NCBI GenBank assembly: GCA_036560705.1
Contig: DATBQR010000054.1
Coordinates: forward strand, 35,162 to 99,161
DNA: 64,000 nucleotides
Direction: 5' to 3'
From: RBG-16-66-20 sp036560705
GTDB lineage: Bacteria > Pseudomonadota > Gammaproteobacteria > Burkholderiales > SG8-39
The notes beneath the pieces are model-generated. The model was not told the DNA's origin and ran no database searches. It saw nothing but the letters and a program-made list of their open reading frames with translations. Position 1 is the first letter of the stretch, and each line of letters starts with the position of its first letter. The translations under genes and the position numbers were made by a program. Below, in pieces: positions 27,569 to 35,479 of this stretch.

Positions 27569-27575
27569 GCCTGCG

Positions 27576-27581
27576 AGTCTA
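27576..27581 (-). promoter_or_regulatory. -10-like element of senA
   Basis: TAGACT on the minus strand, seven bases before the senA ATG, lying within the 17-base senA-senB gap. No ribosome site is visible. No matching element was found for senB. Confidence 0.3.
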
Positions 27582-27585
27582 GCCC

Positions 27586-28578
27586 ATGGCCCGCATCGCG
27601 ATCGTCACCCCCGCAGGCGCAGGTTCACGCAATGGCAACCGCCATACCGCCCAGCGCTGGGCCGGCTTCCTGCGCGCCGCAGGCCACCGCGTGTCGGTCG
27701 ATACGGAATGGAACGGCAAGCCCTGCGACCTGCTGCTGGCACTGCACGCGCGCCGCAGCCATCCCTCCGTCCTGAAGTACCGAAAACGATTTCCCGCCGG
27801 TCCTCTCGTTGTCGCGCTCACCGGCACCGACCTGTACCGCGACCTGCCCGCTTCGCGCGAAGCGCAACATTCCCTCCGGCTGGCGGACAGAGTCATCGTC
27901 CTGCAGGAAGACGCCCTTCGCTTTTTGAGTCCCGGCATCCGAAAGAAGGCGCGCGTCGTGTACCAATCCGCCGCGCCGTCCGTGCGCCATGCGCCGCTAA
28001 CGGGCCGGTTCCGCGTCGCGGTCGTGGGCCATCTGCGAAAGGAAAAGGATCCCTTTCGCGCCGCGCTCGCGCTGTCCCATGTGAAGCAGGACGTGGAAGT
28101 CGTGCAAATCGGCGACGCGCTTTCCCCGGAAATGAAGACGGAAGCGCTGAGACTGATGAAACGCGAGCCCCGCTACCACTGGCTGGGGGGCAGGACGCAC
28201 CGCCAGGCGCTCGGCTGGATCGCACGCAGCCACCTGCTCGTCGTCAGTTCCGTCATGGAGGGCGGCGCCAACGTCATCAGCGAAGCGGCGCGCATCGGCA
28301 CGCCGGTGCTGGCGTCGCGCGTATCGGGAAACGTCGGCATGCTGGGCCGGAACTACCCCGGCTACTTTCCGCTGTTCGACGGCCGCAGACTCGCAAGTCT
28401 GATCGAACGCGCGGCTGCCGGTCCGGAGTTCTATCGAAAAATTCGGCGTGCGATGGCAGCGAGACGGCCGTTGTTTTCGCCGACGGCGGAGAGCCAGGCG
28501 CTGCGCAACGCGCTGCGCGGCCCACTCGATGTTGCGGCCCGCAGGACGAACAGATCGCCGTTCACTGCCAGCGGATAA
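27586..28578 (+). CDS. senB: Selenosugar synthase SenB
   Basis: GT-B type glycosyltransferase of 330 residues. In characterised selenoneine clusters SenB combines UDP-GlcNAc with selenophosphate to give a 1-seleno-sugar that SenA then uses. Visible features: an N-terminal VTPAGAGSRNGNRHTAQRWAG segment typical of this group, LTGTDLYRD, a Rossmann core (RVAVVGHLRKEKDP) and the donor-site region VSSVMEGGANVISEA with the acidic E-x7-E pattern. It is divergent from senA, and its 3' end overlaps the next minus-strand gene by 17 bases. Confidence 0.87.
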   Translation: MARIAIVTPAGAGSRNGNRHTAQRWAGFLRAAGHRVSVDTEWNGKPCDLLLALHARRSHPSVLKYRKRFPAGPLVVALTGTDLYRDLPASREAQHSLRLADRVIVLQEDALRFLSPGIRKKARVVYQSAAPSVRHAPLTGRFRVAVVGHLRKEKDPFRAALALSHVKQDVEVVQIGDALSPEMKTEALRLMKREPRYHWLGGRTHRQALGWIARSHLLVVSSVMEGGANVISEAARIGTPVLASRVSGNVGMLGRNYPGYFPLFDGRRLASLIERAAAGPEFYRKIRRAMAARRPLFSPTAESQALRNALRGPLDVAARRTNRSPFTASG

Positions 28579-29080
28579 GCAGGCCGGCGCTGCCGCCGAG
28601 AGACCGTTCGTCTCTCCTGCTGCCAAGCCCGAAACCATAGCTCGGTTCGACATACCAGCCGATATTCCTGGCCGGCCAAAACATGAAATCGAGGACGCAC
28701 TCCGCTCCGAGAGTGGTGCCGCGTTCCTGGCCATCGAGTTTTCGCGTCACCTGGGGACCGCAACCGACCATGAGTTCGGCCGATTGAGAGAGCGTGAACG
28801 GTTTCTTGAATAGGAAACCGATCTCCGTTTCTCTTCGTCCGGCCGCATTCAACCGCGTAACGCCGGCTTCGACTTCGAGCCACTCGTCGATCAGCGTCTT
28901 CTCGATCGATAGCGCCGCACCGGAACTGGCCGATTTGCTCCTGAGATCCCGTTCGAACGCCGGCCCCACGGAAATTCGGTAGCCGTCATCATCGGCGGGC
29001 CGCGCCTGGCCGATCGCATGGCCGCACGCAAACATCTGCATGCCGGCCGCCAGCAGGCCGAACCATCTGAGGGTACTCAT
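28562..29080 (-). CDS. Unknown exported protein, possible outer-membrane barrel
   Basis: A 172-residue protein with a signal peptide (MSTLRWFGLLAAGMQMFACGHAIG) and then alternating polar/hydrophobic strands (ISVGPAFERDL, EIGFLFKKPFTLS, AELMVGCGPQVTR, WYVEPSYGFGLGS) ending AGLLIRWQ. This is the pattern of a small beta-barrel, although the last residue is Gln rather than an aromatic. Two cysteines (VGCGPQ, GAECVL) might pair. No family name can be given. It lies between senB and mnmH in the selenium locus and faces senB tail to tail. Confidence 0.6.
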   Translation of the reverse strand: MSTLRWFGLLAAGMQMFACGHAIGQARPADDDGYRISVGPAFERDLRSKSASSGAALSIEKTLIDEWLEVEAGVTRLNAAGRRETEIGFLFKKPFTLSQSAELMVGCGPQVTRKLDGQERGTTLGAECVLDFMFWPARNIGWYVEPSYGFGLGSRRDERSLGGSAGLLIRWQ

Positions 29081-29117
29081 CGGTCCACAAGCTTATCAAG
29101 CTCCTGCCGGCGGCGCG

Positions 29118-29123
29118 TAGAAT
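29118..29123 (+). promoter_or_regulatory. -10-like element of mnmH
   Basis: TAGAAT followed by seven bases (CCCGCCC) and the mnmH ATG, without a Shine-Dalgarno sequence. It fits the leaderless pattern. Confidence 0.4.
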
Positions 29124-29130
29124 CCCGCCC

Positions 29131-30189
29131 ATGAAACCGGTACCGCGCCTCAGCCTGCCAGCCGAAGGCGCGACCTTCGCGGGATTCGAAACCATCATCG
29201 ACACGCGCTCGCCCGCCGAGTTCGCCGAAGACCACGTCCCGGGCGCGGTGTCCTGCCCCGTTCTCGACAACGAGGAGCGCGCGCGCGTCGGCACGATCTA
29301 CAAGCAGGTCTCGCCCTTCGAGGCGAAGAAGCTCGGCGCGGCGCTGGTGGCGAAGAACATTGCTTTTCATATTGAAAAAATCTTTATGGAAAAACCGAGG
29401 GCCTGGAAACCCCTCGTCTATTGCTGGCGCGGCGGCAAGCGCTCGGGCGCCATGGCGCACGTGCTGCGCGAGATCGGCTGGGAAGCGAGGACGCTCGAAG
29501 GCGGCTACAAAGCGTACCGGCACTACGTCGTCGATTCGCTCGCCGCGCTGCCGGCAAAACTGACCTTCAGGGTGATCCACGGCGTCACCGGCAGCGGCAA
29601 GAGCCGCCTGCTGCGGGCGCTGCACGCGGCGGGCGCGCAGGTGCTGGACCTCGAGGATCTCGCCGCGCACCGCGGCTCGGTGCTCGGCACCCTGCCCGGC
29701 CGGCCGCAGCCGTCGCAAAAGATGCTCGAAAGCCTGCTCCTGCAGAAAATTCTTTCCTTCGACATCGGAAAAGAAATTTATGTGGAAGGCGAATCAAAAA
29801 AAATCGGCCAGCTGCAGGTCCCCGATGCGCTGATCGCGCGCATGCGCGCGAGCGAGTGCGTGCTGCTGGAGACCGGCATCGAGACGCGCGTCGCGCTGCT
29901 GCTGGACGAATACCGCCATTTCTTCACCGATCCGGCCGCGCTCGGCGCGCAGCTGGATTGCCTCGTCAGCATGCACGGCCGCGAGAAAATCAGCGAATGG
30001 AAGGCGCTCGCCGCCGCCGGCGAATGGCCGGCGCTGGTGGCGCGGTTGCTGGAAGACCACTACGACGCGGCCTACCGGCGCTCCGCGGCGCATAATTTTC
30101 CGCGCCTCGACGCGGCGAAGATCCTGCACCTCGATTCAGCAAATAATGCGGCCTTCGCGCAGCTCGCCGGGCAGCTAGCCGGAGCCTGA
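29131..30189 (+). CDS. mnmH: tRNA 2-selenouridine synthase MnmH (SelU/YbbB)
   Basis: Replaces the wobble 2-thiouridine sulfur of certain tRNAs by selenium through a geranylated intermediate, using selenophosphate. The N-terminal rhodanese domain has its catalytic cysteine in YCWRGGKRSG (Cys98). A P-loop, GVTGSGKS at 151-158, follows in the C-terminal ATPase-like domain. The 352-residue length fits. It stands alone on its strand but close to selD-senA-senB, which supply the selenium donor. Two AT-rich islets (29360-29400, 29745-29810) interrupt GC-rich coding. Confidence 0.94.
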   Translation: MKPVPRLSLPAEGATFAGFETIIDTRSPAEFAEDHVPGAVSCPVLDNEERARVGTIYKQVSPFEAKKLGAALVAKNIAFHIEKIFMEKPRAWKPLVYCWRGGKRSGAMAHVLREIGWEARTLEGGYKAYRHYVVDSLAALPAKLTFRVIHGVTGSGKSRLLRALHAAGAQVLDLEDLAAHRGSVLGTLPGRPQPSQKMLESLLLQKILSFDIGKEIYVEGESKKIGQLQVPDALIARMRASECVLLETGIETRVALLLDEYRHFFTDPAALGAQLDCLVSMHGREKISEWKALAAAGEWPALVARLLEDHYDAAYRRSAAHNFPRLDAAKILHLDSANNAAFAQLAGQLAGA

Positions 30190-30203
30190 AGCGCCATGCT
30201 GCC

Positions 30204-30232
30204 GTCGTCCCCGCGCAGGCGGGGACCATTTA
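30204..30232 (+). repeat. Short palindromic repeat, copy 1
   Basis: GTCGTCCCCGCGCAGGCGGG followed by GACCATTTA. It contains the hairpin CCCCGC-GCAG-GCGGGG. A near-identical copy lies in opposite orientation at 31266-31293. The DUF1801 stop codon falls inside this element. It resembles REP-type intergenic repeats of high-GC proteobacteria. Confidence 0.7.
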
Positions 30233-30640
30233 GGACTTCGTTTTCTTCGAAGCTTTCGACTTGTTGAGGTCGATCGCCTGGCGAATGAGCGCCTTGAAGG
30301 CGGTCGCGTCGACGTCCTCTGCCTCGCGGATGTCGATCGCGCGGCGCACGTTGCCTTCGAGACTCGAATTGAAGAGACGGCCCGGATCCTTCAGCGACGC
30401 GCCCTTGGCGAAGGTGAGCTTCACCTTGTCCTTGTAGGACTCGCCGGTGCAAATGATGCCGTCGTGCGACCAGACGGGCGTGCCCATCCACTTCCACTCC
30501 TCGACGACCTCCGGGTCCGCTTCCTTGATGAGCTTGCGCATCCTGCCAAGCGTTTTCCCGCGCCAGTCCCCGAGTTCGGCGATTCTTTTCGAGATCAGCT
30601 CCGCTGCTGCCTGGCCCTGGCTCACGCCTGGCTTTTTCAT
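30230..30640 (-). CDS. DUF1801 (YdhG-like) family protein
   Basis: A 136-residue soluble protein with the DUF1801 core: a helix LGRMRKLIKEADPEVVEEWKW, then GTPVWSHDGIICTGESYKDKVKLTFAKG, and EGNVRRAIDIREAEDVDATAFKALIRQAI. Function is unknown; the fold resembles a small ligand-binding domain. The start is ATG 30640. It lies 22 bases after the antitoxin stop on the same strand and may be part of that transcript. Its last codons lie in the palindromic repeat at 30204-30232, so the C-terminus KKTKS may have been set by insertion of the repeat. Confidence 0.75.
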   Translation of the reverse strand: MKKPGVSQGQAAAELISKRIAELGDWRGKTLGRMRKLIKEADPEVVEEWKWMGTPVWSHDGIICTGESYKDKVKLTFAKGASLKDPGRLFNSSLEGNVRRAIDIREAEDVDATAFKALIRQAIDLNKSKASKKTKS

Positions 30641-30662
30641 GCTCTCATCCCGGAAGCGAACG

Positions 30663-30932
30663 TTACTTGATGTCCTCGAGCTTGACGCCGCGACCCGCGC
30701 GGAAGCTCGCGCGAGCCTGCTCCACGCGTTGTATGAATCGTGGGTCGTTCTCGAGCCGGTAGTCGAACCAGTCGTCCTCCGACTTGAATCCGATAAGCAC
30801 GCCGGCCGGTTTGCCATGGCGCGTGATGACCACATCCTGGGTCTCCGCTTCCCGGAGAAAGCGGGACAAGTCGTCCTTGACCTCGGAAAGGGGCACTGTC
30901 TTCACTTTGGATTTCCGTACCGCGTCAGCCAT
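30663..30932 (-). CDS. Antitoxin of the Phd/YefM family
   Basis: An 89-residue antitoxin. The N-terminal DNA-binding half reads VKTVPLSEVKDDLSRFLREAETQDVVITRHGKPAGVLIG, the standard Phd/YefM pattern, followed by a variable acidic toxin-binding tail. It begins 31 bases inside the 3' end of the toxin gene, so order is toxin then antitoxin. It would neutralise the toxin and repress the operon. Confidence 0.88.
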   Translation of the reverse strand: MADAVRKSKVKTVPLSEVKDDLSRFLREAETQDVVITRHGKPAGVLIGFKSEDDWFDYRLENDPRFIQRVEQARASFRAGRGVKLEDIK

Positions 30933-31195
30933 GACCCAGCCTCCGGTTTAGGCACGATCGCCAATACCTCGACGAGCGAACCCGAGACATCGTAGAACAC
31001 ACGAACCTCTTCAACCCGGAGCCTGTACTGCGGTCGCGCCATGCCGCGCAAACGCTTGATTCGGCTACGGCTCGTCCCGGTTGGTTCGTGCCTCAAATGA
31101 GTTTCGAGGGCTGCCTTTACCGCCGTCCGTTCGCCGGCCTTCAATCTTCGCAGGTCTTCGACGGCCTCGGGAGCCAGAAGTATCTCGAACCGCAT
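30902..31195 (-). CDS. Toxin of the RelE/ParE superfamily
   Basis: About 97 residues (MRFEILLAPEAVEDLRRL... IKRLRGMARPQYRLRVEEVRVFYDV), with the RelE/ParE fold signature of a basic core and a strand RVFYDV. The target (ribosome-dependent mRNA cleavage or gyrase) cannot be told. ATG 31204 is in frame, but a perfect TATAAT ends at 31205 immediately before it, so transcription should start inside those codons; ATG 31195 is preferred. The toxin gene precedes the antitoxin gene, the reverse of most relBE/parDE pairs. Confidence 0.85.
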   Translation of the reverse strand: MRFEILLAPEAVEDLRRLKAGERTAVKAALETHLRHEPTGTSRSRIKRLRGMARPQYRLRVEEVRVFYDVSGSLVEVLAIVPKPEAGSWLTRYGNPK

Positions 31196-31204
31196 TCTGG
31201 CCAT

Positions 31205-31210
31205 ATTATA
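31205..31210 (-). promoter_or_regulatory. -10 element of the toxin-antitoxin operon
   Basis: Consensus TATAAT on the minus strand immediately before the toxin's first ATG, ten bases before the preferred ATG 31195. The -35 is poor, as expected for a regulated promoter. Confidence 0.5.
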
Positions 31211-31238
31211 GCCAGAATAGTTTCTGCCGGACAGTGCA

Positions 31239-31256
31239 TTCCAACTTGAATTGGAA
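31239..31256. promoter_or_regulatory. Inverted repeat upstream of the toxin-antitoxin operon
   Basis: TTCCAACTTGAATTGGAA: TTCCAA and TTGGAA arms around six bases. It lies 29-46 bases upstream of the TATAAT. It is a plausible operator for antitoxin autorepression, but no binding evidence exists. Confidence 0.4.
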
Positions 31257-31265
31257 CGCGACCGA

Positions 31266-31293
31266 AAATGGGTCCCGCCTTCGCGGGGGCGAC
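31266..31293 (-). repeat. Short palindromic repeat, copy 2 (inverted)
   Basis: On the minus strand it reads GTCGCCCCCGCGAAGGCGGG then ACCCATTT, the same element as 30204-30232 with a few changes. The two copies face each other across the DUF1801/antitoxin/toxin block, about 1.03 kb apart. Confidence 0.7.
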
Positions 31294-31303
31294 GTAGTTC
31301 TCG

Positions 31304-32872
31304 CTAGCTCGCGATCCCCAGCCGCGCGGAGAAGTGGCGTTCGACGGCGCCTGCTTCCAATTTCGTCCCGGCGAGGCCGATGTGGCCGTCGGGGCGCACG
31401 AGGTAGAACGAAGTTTTGGGAATCTCCGCGCGCGCCAGTTCGACGTTATTGGCGGGATCGTCGGGGATTCCGTGAATCTGCAGGAGGCTTTCCGGGATCG
31501 TCAGCGCAGGAACCGGTTGACCGGCGACGAACAGGTGGAAGCGCAGGTCGTCGAACTTGCGGAACAGGTCTTCGACCGGCCCGTTTTCCGCCAACTTCAA
31601 TTGCAGCCAGGGGAAGCGGTCGCCCGCGCGCGGCGTGCCTTCAGGGAGCGCCGCCGTTGATTGCGATAACGCACTTGAGCGATAGTGGATGCCGATCTGG
31701 GAGACGGTACGGAACGCGAACCGTTGCACCGCTTCGAGGCCCATGGCGAACGCGGCGACGCGGGCCAGCACCTGCGTGCGCAGCAGGCCGGCGAGCCAGT
31801 TGTCGGCGACGACCAGCCTGAACGCGCGGTCGGTGGTTTCCAGCAGGCGCCGCGCGACGGGGATGCGCTCTTCCTCGTAGGAATCGAGCAGGCGCGGGTG
31901 CGCACGGCCGCCGATCACCAGCGCGAGCTTCCAGCCTAGGTTGTAGGCGTCCTGCAGCCCGGTGTTCATGCCCTGCGCGCCGACCGGGCTGTGGATGTGC
32001 GCCGCGTCGCCGAGCAGGAAGCAGCGCCGGTCGCGGAAGCGCGCCGCGCTTCGATGATGGATCTTGTAGGTGGAGAACCAGCTGCAGCCGCGGAAGGACA
32101 GTCCAGCGCCCGCCTCGCCGCGCACCGAGGGAATCACATCATCGAAGCCGACATCTTTTGGGCCATTGAGCGCCGGCGGCAGGATGCCGACGATGCGCCA
32201 GTGGTCCCTGCCGCGCATCGGGAAGAACAGGTGAAATCCCTTGCGCCAGAGGTAGACGTTGACTTCGTCCGGCACCATGCTGCCGGTGACTTCGACGTCG
32301 GCGACGAAGAACACGTGCTCGTAGGGCGCGCCGGGAAAGCCGATGCCGCTCAGCTCGCGCACCGCGCTGTGCGCGCCGTCGCAGCCGGCGACCCACGCGG
32401 CATTGACCACGCGCATCGTGCCGTCGCTCTGGCGCAGCGTCGCCGCGACATGACCCGGCGACTGCGCAAGGCCGGCCAGTTCGGTGTTCCACTGCACGGC
32501 CGCGCCCCAGTCGCGCAGCCGCTCGCCCATCAGGCGCTCGTTGTCGTCCTGGCCGAGAATCAGGATGTACGGGTACGGCGTCGCGCCGCGGCCGGCCTCG
32601 CCCAGCGGCACGCGCGCCATCTTGCGGCCCTCCGCCCAGATGTTCGCGCCGGTGCCCCGCTTGCCGAGTTCCAGCGCACGCTCCACGATGCCGAGCTGCG
32701 CGTAGATTTCCAGCGTTCGAGCCTGCACGCCGAGCGCCCGCGTCTGCAGTGACGGCCCGGCGTGCCGGTCGATGATCGTGGAACGCACGCCGCGCCGCGC
32801 GAGCTGGTTGGCGAGCATCAGCCCGGTCGGGCCGGCGCCGACGATCAGCACGTCCGCATCCAGTGAACTCAC
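31304..32872 (-). CDS. FAD-dependent aromatic monooxygenase-like protein
   Basis: A 522-residue class A flavoprotein monooxygenase of the PheA/TfdB type. It has the FAD-binding GxGxxG in VLIVGAGPTGLMLANQLAR, the DG motif AWVAGCDGAHSAVRE and the second FAD motif CFLLGDAAHIHSPVGAQGMNTGLQDAYNL. The C-terminal thioredoxin-like domain is expected in this family. It would hydroxylate an aromatic substrate with NAD(P)H, identity unknown. GTG 32872 is chosen; TTG 32899 overlapping the upstream stop is possible. Downstream of, and coupled to, a deacetylase-like gene. Confidence 0.85.
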   Translation of the reverse strand: MSSLDADVLIVGAGPTGLMLANQLARRGVRSTIIDRHAGPSLQTRALGVQARTLEIYAQLGIVERALELGKRGTGANIWAEGRKMARVPLGEAGRGATPYPYILILGQDDNERLMGERLRDWGAAVQWNTELAGLAQSPGHVAATLRQSDGTMRVVNAAWVAGCDGAHSAVRELSGIGFPGAPYEHVFFVADVEVTGSMVPDEVNVYLWRKGFHLFFPMRGRDHWRIVGILPPALNGPKDVGFDDVIPSVRGEAGAGLSFRGCSWFSTYKIHHRSAARFRDRRCFLLGDAAHIHSPVGAQGMNTGLQDAYNLGWKLALVIGGRAHPRLLDSYEEERIPVARRLLETTDRAFRLVVADNWLAGLLRTQVLARVAAFAMGLEAVQRFAFRTVSQIGIHYRSSALSQSTAALPEGTPRAGDRFPWLQLKLAENGPVEDLFRKFDDLRFHLFVAGQPVPALTIPESLLQIHGIPDDPANNVELARAEIPKTSFYLVRPDGHIGLAGTKLEAGAVERHFSARLGIAS

Positions 32873-32895
32873 TGCGGCTGGATACAGGCTTCCCG

Positions 32896-33822
32896 TCAAT
32901 TCAACCCGGCCAGCACCCGGACGTGCTGCACCACGCTCCTGCCGAGCGCGGAGAGCGCGTAGCCGCCTTCGAGCATCGAGACGATGCGGCCCCTGGAATG
33001 ACGGTCGGCGATCGCCTTCACCTGCTCGGTGACCCAGCGGTAGTCGGCGTCCTTCAACTGCAGCATCGCCATCTCGTCTTCGACGTGGGCGTCGAAGCCC
33101 GCCGAGAAAATCACCAGCTCGGGGCGGAACTCGTCGAGCGCGGGCAGCCAGTGCTCGGTCACCGCCGCGTGGAATTGCTTCGAGCCCGCGCCTGCCGGCA
33201 GCGGCACGTTGACCATGTTCGAGGCGGGCATTTCGGTGCCGCTGTAGGGATAGAACGGATGCTGGAAGGTGGAAGCCATCAGCACCTGCGGATCGTCCTC
33301 GAAAATCTCCTCGGTGCCGTTGCCATGGTGCACGTCGAAATCGATGATGGCGACGCGCTCCAGGCCGTGCGCCTGCAGCGCGTGGCGCGCCGCCACCGCG
33401 ACGTTGTTGAAGATGCAGAAACCCATCGGCCGCGCGCGCAGCGCGTGGTGGCCCGGCGGCCGCACGCTGCAAAATGCATTCTGGACCTTGTTTTCGAAAA
33501 CCAGGTCGACCGCCAGGACGGCCGCGCCCGCGCCGCGCAGCGCGGCGTTCAGGCTGTGCGGGTTCATCGCCGTGTCCGGGTCGAGATGGATCATGCCCGT
33601 CTGCGGCGCGGCCTCGCGGATGGCGCGCACGTATTCGATCGGATGTACGCGCGCGAGCTGGGCGTCGGTTGCGAGCGGCGCCTCGTATCTCTGCAGATGA
33701 TCGGCGACGCCGGAGGCGATCAGCTGGTCCTCGATCGCGGTAAGCCGCGCCGGCTGCTCCGGATGGCCGGCGCCCATGTCGTGCTTCAGGCAGTCCGGGT
33801 GCGTGATGAACGCGGTAGACAT
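32896..33822 (-). CDS. Histone deacetylase-family hydrolase
   Basis: Zinc amidohydrolase of 308 residues related to acetoin-utilisation proteins and acetylpolyamine amidohydrolases. The zinc and catalytic motifs are clear: SVRPPGHHA (His pair), IIDFDVHHGNGT (Asp and His ligands) and FSAGFDAH (second Asp). The substrate in bacteria is probably a small acetylated amine or protein lysine. ATG 33822 (MSTAFITHPD) fits the family and has TATGAT ten bases upstream; ATG 33837 is an alternative. Confidence 0.87.
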   Translation of the reverse strand: MSTAFITHPDCLKHDMGAGHPEQPARLTAIEDQLIASGVADHLQRYEAPLATDAQLARVHPIEYVRAIREAAPQTGMIHLDPDTAMNPHSLNAALRGAGAAVLAVDLVFENKVQNAFCSVRPPGHHALRARPMGFCIFNNVAVAARHALQAHGLERVAIIDFDVHHGNGTEEIFEDDPQVLMASTFQHPFYPYSGTEMPASNMVNVPLPAGAGSKQFHAAVTEHWLPALDEFRPELVIFSAGFDAHVEDEMAMLQLKDADYRWVTEQVKAIADRHSRGRIVSMLEGGYALSALGRSVVQHVRVLAGLN

Positions 33823-33832
33823 AAGGCTATGA

Positions 33833-33838
33833 ATCATA
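33833..33838 (-). promoter_or_regulatory. -10-like element of the deacetylase gene
   Basis: TATGAT on the minus strand, ten bases before ATG 33822. It overlaps the upstream candidate ATG 33837, favouring 33822 as the translation start. Confidence 0.35.
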
Positions 33839-33848
33839 ACGTATCAAG

Positions 33849-33854
33849 TACAAT
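33849..33854 (+). promoter_or_regulatory. -10-like element of moxR
   Basis: TACAAT followed by GCGACG and the moxR ATG. No Shine-Dalgarno sequence is present. Confidence 0.4.
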
Positions 33855-33860
33855 GCGACG

Positions 33861-34802
<942 letters not shown>

Positions 34803-34803
34803 A

Positions 34804-34826
34804 AAATCGGGGTCAGAGCCCGATTT
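34804..34826. terminator. Hairpin between convergent genes
   Basis: AAATCGGG (34804-34811) and CCCGATTT (34819-34826) form an 8-bp stem with a 7-base loop (GTCAGAG), immediately after the moxR stop. A short T run follows on the minus strand, so it may act in both directions. The sequence resembles the GGGGTCAGAG palindromes scattered in many proteobacterial genomes. Confidence 0.5.
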
Positions 34827-34838
34827 CCCCGGCCTTTC

Positions 34839-35078
34839 TCAATGGTTCGGCGCGATCACCTGGATGTGGTCGCGGCTGACGTTGAGGAACGGCGCCGACA
34901 TCAGCTGGCGGCCGCCCACCTCCAGCTCCCACACCTCCGCATCCGTGACCGCGATGAACTGCTTGGCCTCGGCCATGTAGTCCGTGACCCGCGCGCCGGG
35001 GATCAGGTCGATATAGCCCTTGATGCGGTATGCGCCGGTGAAAATCGTCACTTTGGTTCTCATCTCTTCGGCTGGCAT
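34839..35078 (-). CDS. Small hypothetical beta-rich protein
   Basis: 79 residues: MPAEEMRTKVTIFTGAYRIKG, then YIDLIPGARVTDYMAEAK, AVTDAEVWEL and FLNVSRDHIQVIAP. The alternation of strands suggests a small beta-barrel or PilZ/Sm-like fold, but no family was recognised. ATG 35078 has GGGAG six bases upstream. It follows another small unknown gene by 27 bases on the same strand, so the two may be co-transcribed. Confidence 0.6.
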   Translation of the reverse strand: MPAEEMRTKVTIFTGAYRIKGYIDLIPGARVTDYMAEAKQFIAVTDAEVWELEVGGRQLMSAPFLNVSRDHIQVIAPNH

Positions 35079-35105
35079 CGTCTGCTCCCGGATTGAGTGA
35101 TTCGA

Positions 35106-35432
35106 CTAGGCAAGAAGAGCTTTGCACGTGCCCTGCCCGATGCCGGGCACGACCCAGGAACCGCTGCCGTCGGCTCCGATGTGAAGCGAGACCTGCACCT
35201 TTCGCGTGACCTGGAACGCAAACGTATAGCCGTCCGTTCTCGAGGCAACCGTCGCCGAGAATTTCGCGTTCCTTTGCCGGCGGACGAATGACGCCAGCTC
35301 GGAAATATTCGGCAGCGGCAGGCTCATGAGAACGACTTCGCGCTGGCCCAGCGTGGAAAGCGGGTCGGCACCTGCTGCTACAAGGTAGCCGACATCCGTT
35401 TCGCCGGAATCCCGCAGCACGATGGTGGGCAT
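35106..35432 (-). CDS. Hypothetical protein
   Basis: 108 residues from ATG 35432 (MPTIVLRDSGETDVGYLVAAG). It looks soluble and beta-rich, with an internal RTDGYTFAFQVTRKVQVSLHIGADG segment and no signal peptide or membrane helix. No family recognised. It lies between a DUF4345 gene upstream and a 79-residue unknown downstream, all on the minus strand. Confidence 0.5.
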   Translation of the reverse strand: MPTIVLRDSGETDVGYLVAAGADPLSTLGQREVVLMSLPLPNISELASFVRRQRNAKFSATVASRTDGYTFAFQVTRKVQVSLHIGADGSGSWVVPGIGQGTCKALLA

Positions 35433-35479
35433 GGCGAGAAGCCTAACACTCGAGATGCCCGAGGTCGTGGACGAGAACT

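Noticed and set aside
30204..31293. Insertion sequence or integron cassette
   Set aside because: No transposase, recombinase or target-site duplication was seen. Only short palindromic repeats flank the block.
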